Shown: one piece after another, positions 34,761-44,700 of the stretch
Layout: the number at the start of each line of letters is the position of its first letter
How positions within the stretch are numbered: position 1 is the stretch's first letter
NCBI GenBank assembly: GCA_027487485.1
Contig: JAIYDN010000069.1
Coordinates: forward strand, 1-64,000
Source: Planctomycetaceae bacterium
Lineage (GTDB): Bacteria > Planctomycetota > Planctomycetia > Pirellulales > Pirellulaceae
Reading direction: 5' to 3'
Length of the DNA stretch: 64,000 nucleotides
Notes under the pieces: generated by a model
Database searches by the model: none
What the model saw: the letters and a program-made list of their open reading frames with translations, nothing else
Told to the model about the DNA's origin: nothing
Program-made: the position numbers and the translations under genes

Positions 34761-35726
34761 ATGCCCATTCATCGACGCGACTTTACTGGCAGTTTGAGTG
34801 CTTTAGCGGCATTAGGTGTACTGCCGAATTTGGCTCAATCCCAAGAATCAGGTCGCTCACCTCTTTTTATAGCGACATGGAACTTTGGACTTCCCGCGTG
34901 TCAGAAATCGCTTGAGACATTACAGAAAAGCGGATCTGTCTTGGATGCGATTGAGCTTGGGATTCACGTTGCTGAGGCCGATGTTCGCGTCGATTCGGTC
35001 GGCGTGGGTGGTGCTCCCAACGCTCAGGGAGTTGTCCAATTGGATGCATGCTTTATGGACGGCGCGACGCACAAGGCGGGCTCGGTAGCGGGTTTGGAAC
35101 AATACCCTCACCCTATTTCTGTGGCTCGAAGGGTTATGGAAAAGACAAAGCACGTGATGTTGGTTGGCCATGGGGCTGCCGAGTTTGCTCGGTTGCAGGG
35201 CTTTGAAAAGCAAGAACTGCTGACAGAAGAACAACGTAAGAAGTGGATGGAATGGAAATCCAAGCAACCCGCCGATCCTGTTGCCGCTCCACCCAACCAC
35301 GATACGATCGCTTTGGTAGGCATGGATACGAACGGGCATATTGCCGGCGGATGCTCCACCAGCGGACTTGCCTACAAATTACCCGGTCGAGTTGGAGACA
35401 GCCCTATTCTTGGAGGTGGGCTCTATGTCGATGGTGAAGTGGGAGCAGCCGGGGCCACCGGTATTGGCGAAAACATCATGCGTTATTGCGGATCCTTTGC
35501 CATCGTGGAACTGATGCGAACCGGAATGGACCCAACCGCTGCATGCAAATCGGTCATCGAGCGGATTGCTCGGACAGAAAAGAAGCCACCTTCTGAATTG
35601 CACATTAACTTTCTGGCGATGGATAAACAAGGCCGTTGGGGCGGCGCTGGGACCGATGCCGAATTTCAAATCGCAGTCGTAGACTCCCGTTCTGCAAGAC
35701 TTGAAACGCCTTTGTTGGTTAAGTAG
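34761..35726 (+). CDS. Glycosylasparaginase-type Ntn hydrolase, exported
   Basis: 321 residues from ATG 34761, chosen because AGGA lies 9 bp upstream and the protein then begins with a Tat-type signal (MPIHRRDFTGSLSALAALGV). The family cleaves the N-acetylglucosamine-asparagine bond of glycoproteins or isoaspartyl/asparagine bonds. The precursor is expected to autocleave before Thr182 in PNHDTIALVGMD (Thr codon 35304), followed by GHIAGGCSTSG and GRVGDSPILGGGLYVDGEVG. Length agrees with N4-(beta-N-acetylglucosaminyl)-L-asparaginases. The DUF4159 gene starts 25 bp downstream. Confidence 0.92.
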   Translation: MPIHRRDFTGSLSALAALGVLPNLAQSQESGRSPLFIATWNFGLPACQKSLETLQKSGSVLDAIELGIHVAEADVRVDSVGVGGAPNAQGVVQLDACFMDGATHKAGSVAGLEQYPHPISVARRVMEKTKHVMLVGHGAAEFARLQGFEKQELLTEEQRKKWMEWKSKQPADPVAAPPNHDTIALVGMDTNGHIAGGCSTSGLAYKLPGRVGDSPILGGGLYVDGEVGAAGATGIGENIMRYCGSFAIVELMRTGMDPTAACKSVIERIARTEKKPPSELHINFLAMDKQGRWGGAGTDAEFQIAVVDSRSARLETPLLVK

Positions 35727-35751
35727 ACGATGGAACCTGGAGTTCGTTAGA

Positions 35752-36588
35752 ATGCACAACTGGCCATTGAGACCGTGGTGGATCGTGTCTGGACTAATCT
35801 TGATGGCGACCGCGACGAGTGTCTTGTCGCAAGAATCGGATTTGGACCTGCCAAGTTTCAATGCCGACCGATTCACTTTCGTTCGAATCGTCTATGACAG
35901 TGCGGGTGGCCAAAACGAAGCCTTCTACCGAGGCGACTCCGGTTGGATTCCACGATGGGCTACGGACCATCCGGTTGGGGCCAAAAATTTGACTTGGCGT
36001 TTGAGACAACTAACCACCATAGAGACCAACCAAGGAACGCTGCTTCTTCGGCTAACAGATCCGCGGCTAACAGACTTTCCTTTTATTTTCATGAGCGATC
36101 CGGGATGGCAAGTCTTGGATGTTGCCGAACAACGAGCACTGAAGAGCTACCTAGATAATGGCGGCTTCCTTTGGGTGGATGATTTTTGGGGACAAGCGGA
36201 ATGGGACAATTGGGAAGCGAACATGCAGCAGGTCGCGCCCCAGTGGAAATGGTTCGACATTCCCCCGGATCACCCGATCATGTCCTCCGTCTATCCACTC
36301 ACTGAATGTCCGCAGATAACCGCCATCCAGTTCTACCGAAGAGGCGGCGTTACCTATGATCCATGGCAATTCCATCGACAGCCCAACGGCGGCACCACCG
36401 ACATGATGCAAGTTCACTTTCGAGGGCTGCAAGACGATCATGGACGTCTTGTTGCGGTCGCGACTCACAATACCGATATCGCAGATGGATGGGAGCGCGA
36501 AGGTGACGATGAAGAGTTCTTTCGTCGCTTCTCGATCAAAGCTTATGCACTAGCCATCAATATTCTAACCTACGCGATGACACACTGA
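35752..36588 (+). CDS. DUF4159 family protein
   Basis: 278 residues from ATG 35752, preceded by GGAG; a longer frame would overlap the asparaginase gene. A signal-anchor (about 7-26, WWIVSGLILMATATSVLSQ) suggests export. The body matches DUF4159: FTFVRIVYDSAGG, FPFIFMSDPGWQVLDVAEQR, LKSYLDNGGFLWVDDFWGQA and the terminal SIKAYALAINILTYAMTH. The fold resembles glutamine-amidotransferase-like domains found in gliding or ThuA-like proteins, without an evident catalytic Cys in this stretch. In planctomycetes the family is often near MoxR/DUF58 genes; here that pair is 17 kb away. Confidence 0.82.
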   Translation: MHNWPLRPWWIVSGLILMATATSVLSQESDLDLPSFNADRFTFVRIVYDSAGGQNEAFYRGDSGWIPRWATDHPVGAKNLTWRLRQLTTIETNQGTLLLRLTDPRLTDFPFIFMSDPGWQVLDVAEQRALKSYLDNGGFLWVDDFWGQAEWDNWEANMQQVAPQWKWFDIPPDHPIMSSVYPLTECPQITAIQFYRRGGVTYDPWQFHRQPNGGTTDMMQVHFRGLQDDHGRLVAVATHNTDIADGWEREGDDEEFFRRFSIKAYALAINILTYAMTH

Positions 36589-36635
36589 TCTTGGGGCCAT
36601 TCGGCGTAGGTTCCAGCTGGTAACGACACCATCGT

Positions 36636-37235
36636 TTATGGTTTCGTACAACCGCCTGCGATGGCACAAACGGCGCAGCCGCCTGAAGTACCACAGCCCG
36701 CCTTTTCTTTGGTGCCGCAATCCGGGCCACAACCATTTTGCAGTAGTTCTGCGAACCGCGATGAAGCTACTTTCTTTTGGTAGACATCCGAAAGGGCTTG
36801 AACGAAGGTATCCGTTGTCGATGTGGGGTCACCTAGAAAATGAAAATAAAGAGTTCGACCATCCAGCAAAGGCTCCACTTCAATCAAGACGTCTGGCGAG
36901 CCGCTTTCCGAAAGAAACTTTTGGCATTCGCCAGATGCTTCGGCGCTCAATAACTTCAGCTGGCGCCATAGCAGTTGATCTTCAGGACGCGTTCGTCTCA
37001 GATACTTTCCAGCATTTGGTTCGGACAAATAGCTGGGTTCCGTGGGAGCCAACACCTCGCCAATCTCGATCCCTCGGTAAGTCCGACATACCACTTCTTC
37101 GCCTCGGGCCAATTCTACGGTGCCTGATTGAATTGGGATAATATCGCGTTGGAAGCCAAAGCGAATCAGATAGAAGCCGGTGCTGGCATTCGATTCGGTA
37201 CTAGCCGAGTTAGCGTCAAGGAATGTGCCGCTCAT
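36636..37235 (-). CDS. PSP1/RicT-like protein with a Cys-rich tail
   Basis: 199 residues. The PSP1 core is visible (GFYLIRFGFQRDIIPIQSGT, then RGEEVVCRTYRGIEIGEVL) followed by helical sequence. The last 35 residues contain six cysteines: CGPDCG, GCGTSGGCAVC and GGC. RicT (YaaT) of Bacillus joins RicA and RicF in a complex that holds iron-sulfur clusters and helps RNA maturation; the tail here could hold a metal or cluster, which is inference. The ATG overlaps the stop of the upstream dehydroquinate-synthase-like gene by 3-4 bp, so they are translationally coupled. Confidence 0.8.
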   Translation of the reverse strand: MSGTFLDANSASTESNASTGFYLIRFGFQRDIIPIQSGTVELARGEEVVCRTYRGIEIGEVLAPTEPSYLSEPNAGKYLRRTRPEDQLLWRQLKLLSAEASGECQKFLSESGSPDVLIEVEPLLDGRTLYFHFLGDPTSTTDTFVQALSDVYQKKVASSRFAELLQNGCGPDCGTKEKAGCGTSGGCAVCAIAGGCTKP

Positions 37236-38407
37236 GAAACTTTCGCCAAACTGAATTCACGGACCATCTCAATCGACTCTTTCATGGCAACTTGATCGAT
37301 CGAGTGGACGTTGATACTTTGTCCGACAGCTCGAAGCATCGTGACGGTCAGTCTACCACCAAGATGCTGCCGGAACTCTTCCAATCCATCAAAAATCGTT
37401 TGTGCATCGAGTTCTTGATCGAACAAGGGAAGCTGTAAATCACGAAGTACTTGAAGGGTGCGTTGCATATCCGCCCGGTCAAGTCCATGGACTAAATGCG
37501 AATAGACGGTATCCAATGCGACCCCTATGGAGACCGCTTCGCCGTGTCTCAAGCGAAACTGAGACAAGTGCTCCAGTTTATGCGCCGACCAATGCCCAAA
37601 ATCTAGCGGCCTAGCTTCCTGCATTTCAAACGGGTCGCCACCATGAGTGATGTGATGCAAGTGCATGAGTACGCTTGAACGGATGGCCGGCAGCACTGCA
37701 TTCCAATCGCGAGCAACAATGGCGTGCGCTTGTTCGCACAAGAATCGAAAAGCAGCTGGACTTTTCAGGAGCGATACTTTCACGGCTTCGGAAAAGCCGG
37801 CTCGGAAGTCGCGATCAGGCAAGTGTTCCAGGAGCGACTGGTCGTTGACCACGGCCCATGGGACCGAAAAAGTCCCCTTCCAGTTTTTCTTCCCGTAGGC
37901 ATTGATGGCATTTTTGACGCCGACCCCAGAGTCCGCCTGGGCAAGTGTGGTCGTTGGGAAGCGAACAAGTCGAATTCCGCGGTGCGCGATTGCGGCCGCG
38001 TAGCCGACCGCGTCCAGCACGGCCCCGCCGCCAATTACCAAAATGTAACTGCGCCGATCCAGTCCATCACGATCGATGGCTTGAAAAATGGACTCGATCG
38101 CATTGGGATCATTCTTGATTTGTTCGCCACCATCGACCAGGGCGATTGGGGCTACCAGCTCCAGCGAATCGCTCGATTCCGCAATCCTGCGCGATAGATT
38201 GGTCAAGATGGCGGGGTTGGTGTCGACCACATTCCGGTCCACCCAAATTTGGACTCTGGCTTGGCGGGAGTCGCTTTTCAGCAGAGGCAGAACCTGATCC
38301 CAGTCGTCCAGAAAACAATTTCGAGTGCAGCGGAGCCGTAGCTGCAGCGGAACCGAAAAGTTGACGTCGAGCGACTCTTCAGCAACGGACCAAGGAATAG
38401 AAGCCAT
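37232..38407 (-). CDS. 3-dehydroquinate-synthase-like sugar phosphate cyclase (EboD-like)
   Basis: 391 residues. The NAD site IGGGAVLDAVGYAAAIAHRG and the metal-binding set are present: Glu in FRAGFSEAVKVSLL, His in RPLDFGHWSAHKLEHLSQ, and His in RLRHGEAVSIGVALD. The wording differs from housekeeping AroB (NFGHTxGHA there), and the phrases GDPFEMQEARPLDFGHW resemble EboD of the ebo cluster. None of the other ebo genes is present here. It is therefore a sedoheptulose-cyclase-superfamily enzyme whose substrate is open; shikimate-pathway AroB remains possible. It is coupled to the PSP1 gene. Confidence 0.82.
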   Translation of the reverse strand: MASIPWSVAEESLDVNFSVPLQLRLRCTRNCFLDDWDQVLPLLKSDSRQARVQIWVDRNVVDTNPAILTNLSRRIAESSDSLELVAPIALVDGGEQIKNDPNAIESIFQAIDRDGLDRRSYILVIGGGAVLDAVGYAAAIAHRGIRLVRFPTTTLAQADSGVGVKNAINAYGKKNWKGTFSVPWAVVNDQSLLEHLPDRDFRAGFSEAVKVSLLKSPAAFRFLCEQAHAIVARDWNAVLPAIRSSVLMHLHHITHGGDPFEMQEARPLDFGHWSAHKLEHLSQFRLRHGEAVSIGVALDTVYSHLVHGLDRADMQRTLQVLRDLQLPLFDQELDAQTIFDGLEEFRQHLGGRLTVTMLRAVGQSINVHSIDQVAMKESIEMVREFSLAKVS

Positions 38408-38755
38408 GCGCCTAGAGCTTAGATAGGTGGGATAGGGAGGGGATGAATTCTATTTCGAATTGTAGTCCAAACCCTTTCGCTGTGCATTCCGATTTTTTAC
38501 CGGCTCAACGTTCTCGACGGGTAGGCTCCCGGCCCGTTCGAGGCCCTTTGTCGACGCGAGCTGATCGAGCTAACCACCAAAAAGTCCTACGGAAATTTCT
38601 ATAATTGAAGGTCGGGCAGGGCAAAACTGGGTAGCTTTCCGAGCGATTGCGTTGTTAAACTGGGGGGCTAAGTCCTAGGACTAATCCGCTTTATTGGACA
38701 GTTTTCCCTGTCTTGCCCATTCATTTGTATTGTCTGTCGTGAGGTAACAACCTAA
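38408..38755. other. Regulatory gap upstream of the giant protease
   Basis: 348 bp between divergent genes. It holds a TATAAT (38600-38605) without a convincing -35 match, a perfect 12-bp palindrome AGTCCTAGGACT (38671-38682), and GAGGT about 12 bp before the protease ATG. No gene was found. Confidence 0.45.
38671..38682. promoter_or_regulatory. Perfect 12-bp palindrome upstream of the giant protease gene
   Basis: AGTCCTAGGACT lies 74 bp before the ATG, in the expected 5' leader or promoter. It could be a regulator site; there is no second copy in the gap, so the call is weak. Confidence 0.3.
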
Positions 38756-41700
38756 ATGCGTCATCGTCGTTCGTCTCAACGTCAATCGTCTCGATCTTCG
38801 AAATCTAACTCGCAAAGGCTGATCCCACGGATTGAGCGACTTGAGATACGAACGCTTTTAGCAAGCGATATTATTTGGAACGATTCCAATTGGGACGCGG
38901 CAGCCGATGCACCTGATGACAGCACGATAGTGAAAGGGGCCGATGCGTTTTACTTCGGCGGCCATCGAAACGTTGGCCTGAATTTGAGCATGAATCGAGT
39001 CGCCATTGCGACAGAGAATGCTTCCGTACAATTACCGGATGGGCTAACAAAGCTTTGGGGAATGGCTAATAAAGCAGTTGTTTATCAAACGACTGATGAG
39101 CTTACTCCAACGTTGATCGCTCAGTTGTCAGCGACGCCAGGGGTGCTTGATGTGAGTCCTGTGTATGTTGACATGGCGTCTGGGACCGATATGTCGGTGC
39201 TCAATGAAATTATCGTTGGATTTAAGCCAAACCAAAACCCTGCCGAGTTCTTCGCACGGCATACCGAGTTTGCTTCTTTCGAACCTGTTATGGGTACGCA
39301 GAACCAATATGTCGGAAAAATGGCACAGAACGGAGGACGTGCTGCGATCGACTTATCGAATCGATTGCTTTCCGATGGTGCGACAGAATGGGTACATCCC
39401 AACTTCTATGTCAACTTTGAGAAGCACTTTATTCCCAATGACCCACGGTTTAACAACCAGTGGCATTTGCGCAACCTTGGACAAAGCGGGGGCGTCGCGG
39501 ATGCAGACTCAGATGTAGATCTAGCGTGGGATGTCAATCAAGGAGGATCTAGCTCGATCGTCGTCGCGGTGATCGATGATGGTGTTCAATCGGCACACCC
39601 TGACCTAAACGTTTGGATCAATGCGGGCGAAATCGCTGGGGATGGAGTTGATAATGATGGTAATGGTTGGGTGGATGACATCAATGGCTGGAACTTTGTG
39701 ACTTTGACCAACGCTTCCGAACCGATTGGGTCCGATGCTCACGGTACCGCCGTGGCTGGTGTTGCGGCAGCGCGAGGCAATAACAATCTTGGGGTGGCGG
39801 GCGCAGCCTACAATTCGCGGGTGATGTCGATCAAGGTTTTTCATGATAATTCTGTAGCCGCTTTGGATGACTTTGCTTCAGCCCTGTTGTATGCGGCTGG
39901 AATCACTGCCGATGGTCGAGGAACCTGGCGTGCTGGTGACTTGGTCAATAATTCGTGGGGAGGTGGAGGACCGTTCCCTAGCATGAATGCAGCACTTGCC
40001 ATCGGCGTGGTTGCGGGGCGAGGCGGAGTGGGTGCAACCTATTTCTTCTCCTCTGGCAATAATGGATCGGGTGTACTGGGGGAACCCTCTGGTCAATCGG
40101 CCTTCACCCCTGGGGTTATTGCGGTTGGTTCCACCAACAATCAAGGAGTTCGGTCCAGCTATAGTCAATACGGTGCAGCCCTCGATATCTTGGCTCCAAG
40201 CAATGGCGGATCTCTAGCCATTGATACGACGGACCGAACAGGTGCGGATGGTTATGCTGCAGGCGATTACACGGGAACGGGCGGTACTGGCTTTGGAGGG
40301 ACGTCATCGGCATCGCCGTTAGCTGCAGGAATCGGTGCTTTGGCACTGGCTCAAGCCCAAGCTTTGGGTGTGACTTTGCGCCCCGCTGACTTCCGAGCTC
40401 TGATTCGAAACAGCACCGACTTGATCGGCGGTGTCAATTACAACATCAATACTGGCAAGCACATTGAATATGGCTTTGGCCGAGTCAATGCCTTCACTCT
40501 TGTGGATGGCGTAGGTAAAGCAGAAATTTCCGTCGTCGATACAACCCGGGAAATTCCGTCAGGCGGAACCGTGAATTTGGGATCTGCTTTGGTGGGTCGA
40601 TTTGTGGAAACAACAGTACGAGTGCGCAATCAAGGGACTGAGGATTTAACGATCGACTCGATCACCATGCCGGCATCGTTTTCGGTTGTGAACTTCGTAC
40701 CGACGACCCTTGCAATCGGTGAGGTTTTACTTGTAACCGTTCGATTCAGTCCGACCTTACCTGGCAACTTTGCTAGCGACATGTTCATCAATAACAATGA
40801 CACCAACGAGTCTGCTTATCGAATTCGTTTGGTGGGTACAGCAACTGCCCCAAGAATTGGCGGGACGGCATTCGAAGATTTCGATAACAATGGAATCTAC
40901 AATTCTTACGAAAGAGGGGTTTCGAGTCCAGGATTCGCTTATATCGATACTAACACCAATGGCTCCTTCGATATTGGGGAGAGTCAGGCCATGATCGATG
41001 CCGCTGGTGACTACGCATTTAACGCTCTTCCGAATGGAACGTACGATGTGCGTTTCGAACTCGCAGGATGGGACCGCACCTCGGCCGTTGATGTTTATAC
41101 AGTAACGCTTTCAAGTGCTTCGAGCTTTTCCATTGGCAACAACTTTGGTTACGGTAAAGATGATCGAATGTACGCCAGAGTCATCGAAGATCTGAATGCA
41201 AACGGCACCTTGGACGGAATGGACTTGCCGCTGCCGGGTTTTGTTGTCAGCAGTGGTGGTACCAGCACGGACACTTTCATTAGTACAGGCTCGGTTCCGA
41301 TTGATGACGTTGCCACCTCCCTGTCCACCATTACTATTCCTGTGGGTAGCGGCTTAGTTCGCGACATCAATGTACGTATTAATCTCACCCACACTTGGGT
41401 AAGCGATCTGGACATCACCTTGATTGCGCCCGACTCCACAGAAATAGTGCTCGCGAGTGGTGTCGGCCTGGACGGCGATAACTTTACCAACACCATTTTT
41501 GACGATAGCGCAACAATCAGCATTTTCGCGGGCAACGCTCCTTTTACTGGTACGTTCCGCCCGGCTCAACCGCTCTCAAGTTTCAATGGGCTGCTTCTCG
41601 AGGGACCTTGGACTTTAAAGATTGACGATTTGTTCTTTGGCGATTTCGGAACATTGCTCGACTGGTCGATGGAAATTGAACGCGATCTCGCGGTGGTCTC

Positions 41701-44700
41701 AGATATTAATGGATGGGCTCCATTAGACTTACCAGGCGCTGCGACCACCGACGCCACAATGAGCTTGCAACCGAATTGGGAATACACCCTACCATCGAAC
41801 GGTATTCATACAGTGACCACAACGGGAGTACCCGTTTTCGGACTGACTTACGGTGCAAGGATTTTGCCGGTACCACCTACAGATATCAGAATCTCCAATT
41901 CGATTGTATTTGAAAACGAACCAATCGGTACATTGGTTGGCAGCCTTACCAGTACAGACCCGAACCGGGGCGAAACGTTTTCTTACTCGTTGGTTTCCGG
42001 AGTGGGTGATACCGGCAACGCGATGTTTGTGATCGTTGGAGACCAAGTCTTCACGAATGGCGTTTTCGATTTCGAGCAAAATCAAAGTTTCGATATTCGA
42101 ATCGCCTCGACCGACTCAACTGGTTTGGTTTACGAGGAATCGCTCTCGATTTCGGTGATTAACGTCAATGAAGATCCACTTTTCATTGCCCTCTTTCCAG
42201 ACAGCGTCGATGAAAACGCACCGAATGGACAATTGGTTGGAACGCTCCGCACCTTCGACACGGACTTCTTGACCGATTTTTTCTTTACCTACGAATTGGT
42301 AGCTGGGCTAGGTGATGAAGACAACAGCACCTTTGCAATCCTGGGTAATACGGTTGTGGTGAACGGTCCGATGGACTTTGAAACCAAAAACGTTCTTTCG
42401 ATTCGTATTCGCACCACCGATGATGGTGGTCTATTCGTCGAGCAAGCAGTCACCATTAATGTTCGAGATGTAAATGAGGCGCCATCTGATTTTGCGATTT
42501 CGTCGTCTATTATCCCTGAAAACTCGCCTGCTCCATTCTTGGTTGGCAGAATGTCTGTCGTCGATCCAGATGCCGCAGACCAAGGCAACCATCTGTTTCG
42601 CTTTACCTCATCCGACCAGTTTCCCGACAATAACTTGTTCGAGATTCGTGGAAATGAGCTGTATACACGCGCTACGTTCAGTTTCGAGAGCCGCAGTTTG
42701 TACCTTGTTTCTATAAGGGCTCTCGATTCCTTTGACGCATTTGTTGATACGCTCGTTCCCATTACCATCACGGACCTAAATGAGGCTCCAACGCGCATCG
42801 ATGCGACTTCTGCCAGTTTCTTAGAATCGTTACCTGTAGCTTCGGTTGTCACCACCTTGGTGCCCGCAGATCAGGATATTGGAGACACGATTTCGTTTAC
42901 TTTGGTTTCGGGAAGTGGATCCAATGATAACGGAGAATTTCTCGTTTCCGGAAATCAGCTCGTGTCGCGTAACGCTTTCGACTTTGAAACCAAGTCTTCG
43001 TACCTTGTTCGCGTTCGAGCCACGGACGCCTTAGGACTGTGGACGGAGACACCGTTTACGTTCACTGTTCAGAACGTCAACGAAGCACCTCTTACGCTGA
43101 ACTTGTCTGCAACTAATGTTAATGAAGGACTTGTGATCGGATCGCGCGTTGGGAACTTTAGTGCATTGGACCCAGATACGCTAAGCACCTTCACGTTCGC
43201 GCCCAAGAGTTCTACTGCGTTTCCTGATAATGACGCATTTTCGATCGTAGGGAACGAGCTGCGCACCAACGAGGTTTTCCGATACGCACAAAAGAACAGT
43301 TACTCCATCTTGGTTCAAGTGACCGACCAAGGAGGGCTTTCCATGGATCGAGTGTTTACGATCAATGTTGTTGATGTTAACGATAGCCCAACCGACGTTG
43401 GATTAAGCGTTCGAGAAATTTCAGAGAGCGCAGCGGACGATAGCTTGGTTGGTCAGCTATCGACCGTAGATGCTGACGCAGCAGATTCCTTCGTTTACAG
43501 CCTTGTTGCCGGGGCGGGGGCTGCGGACAACGCAAGCTTCAGAATCGTAGGTAATCAGCTTCGCACCAATTCTCTCTTGAATTTCGAAGCTAAGTCGAGC
43601 TATGCGATTCGTGTATCAAGTAGGGATGCGGCTGGTGCAAGCTTCGAGAAGAGTTTTGTCATCCAAGTTCTTAATGAGAATGAAGCTCCGACAGCAGTGC
43701 AACTATCCGCACTGACCATTCGGGAAAACAATATCCCCAACGCCCCGATTGGGTCATTAAGCTCAACCGACCCAGATGCTGCTCAATCGTTCACTTATAG
43801 CCTAGTCAACGGTGCCGGCGATCGAGACAACAGCCTTTTTGTGATCGTAGGCACAACTTTGCGTACCACTGTGGCTTTCGACTTCGAAGCGAAGCCAGAT
43901 TACCAAGTTCGAATTCGTACCATGGACGGCGGCGGCTTAAGCTTTGAATTGCCATTCGTCATTTCCGTTCAAAATGCGAACGAGTCCCCCTTTGGCTTGC
44001 AGTTGTTGGGAAGCTTAATGGAAAATGCACCGCTCAATTCAGTCGCTCTGAATGCGGTTGCTTCGGACCCTGATGCAAACGATCAGCTTACCTTCTCTTT
44101 GATCTCAGGCATCGGCTCGGACGACAACGGGAAGTTTACGATCAATGCAAACGGGGGATTATCGCCTGTTGCTGCCGTTAATTTTGAATCGCAAAGCTCC
44201 TACAGCATTCGAGTGCGAGTCGTCGATCGAGGCGGAATCGCAATCGAACGAGCTTTTTCGATTGCGATTGCAAACCAGAACGAAGCACCGACCAATGTGA
44301 TGCTTTCGGAAACGGGAATCGATGAAAATCAAAGTCCTAATGCAGTCATTGGTTTGTTCACAGCAGTCGATGAAGACGTTGCCGACTCTGCCAGTTTTAG
44401 CTTAGTTAGCGGAGCTGGTGACACAGACAATAGTCTCTTCGAGCTGTCCGGCAACACTCTGCGAGCTACTTCTAGTTTTGACTTTGAAACCAAGAACACG
44501 TACTCCCTTCGAGTTCGTGCGACCGATGTCGGTGGGCTGTCTTTTGAAAAGAATGTACTTGTCTCAGTGAAAGACGTTAACGAACAGCCATTCGCCGTGA
44601 ACCTATCGAGTTCCACGCTTTTGGAGAATTCGGCGGTCGGTTCGGCAATCGGCGAATTAAGAACGATCGATGTGGATGCATTGGATCGCTTCTCCTATAG

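Noticed and set aside
42289..42855. A 188-residue minus-strand frame in the cadherin repeats
   Set aside because: Antisense to repeats whose sense reading is continuous over 2556 codons.
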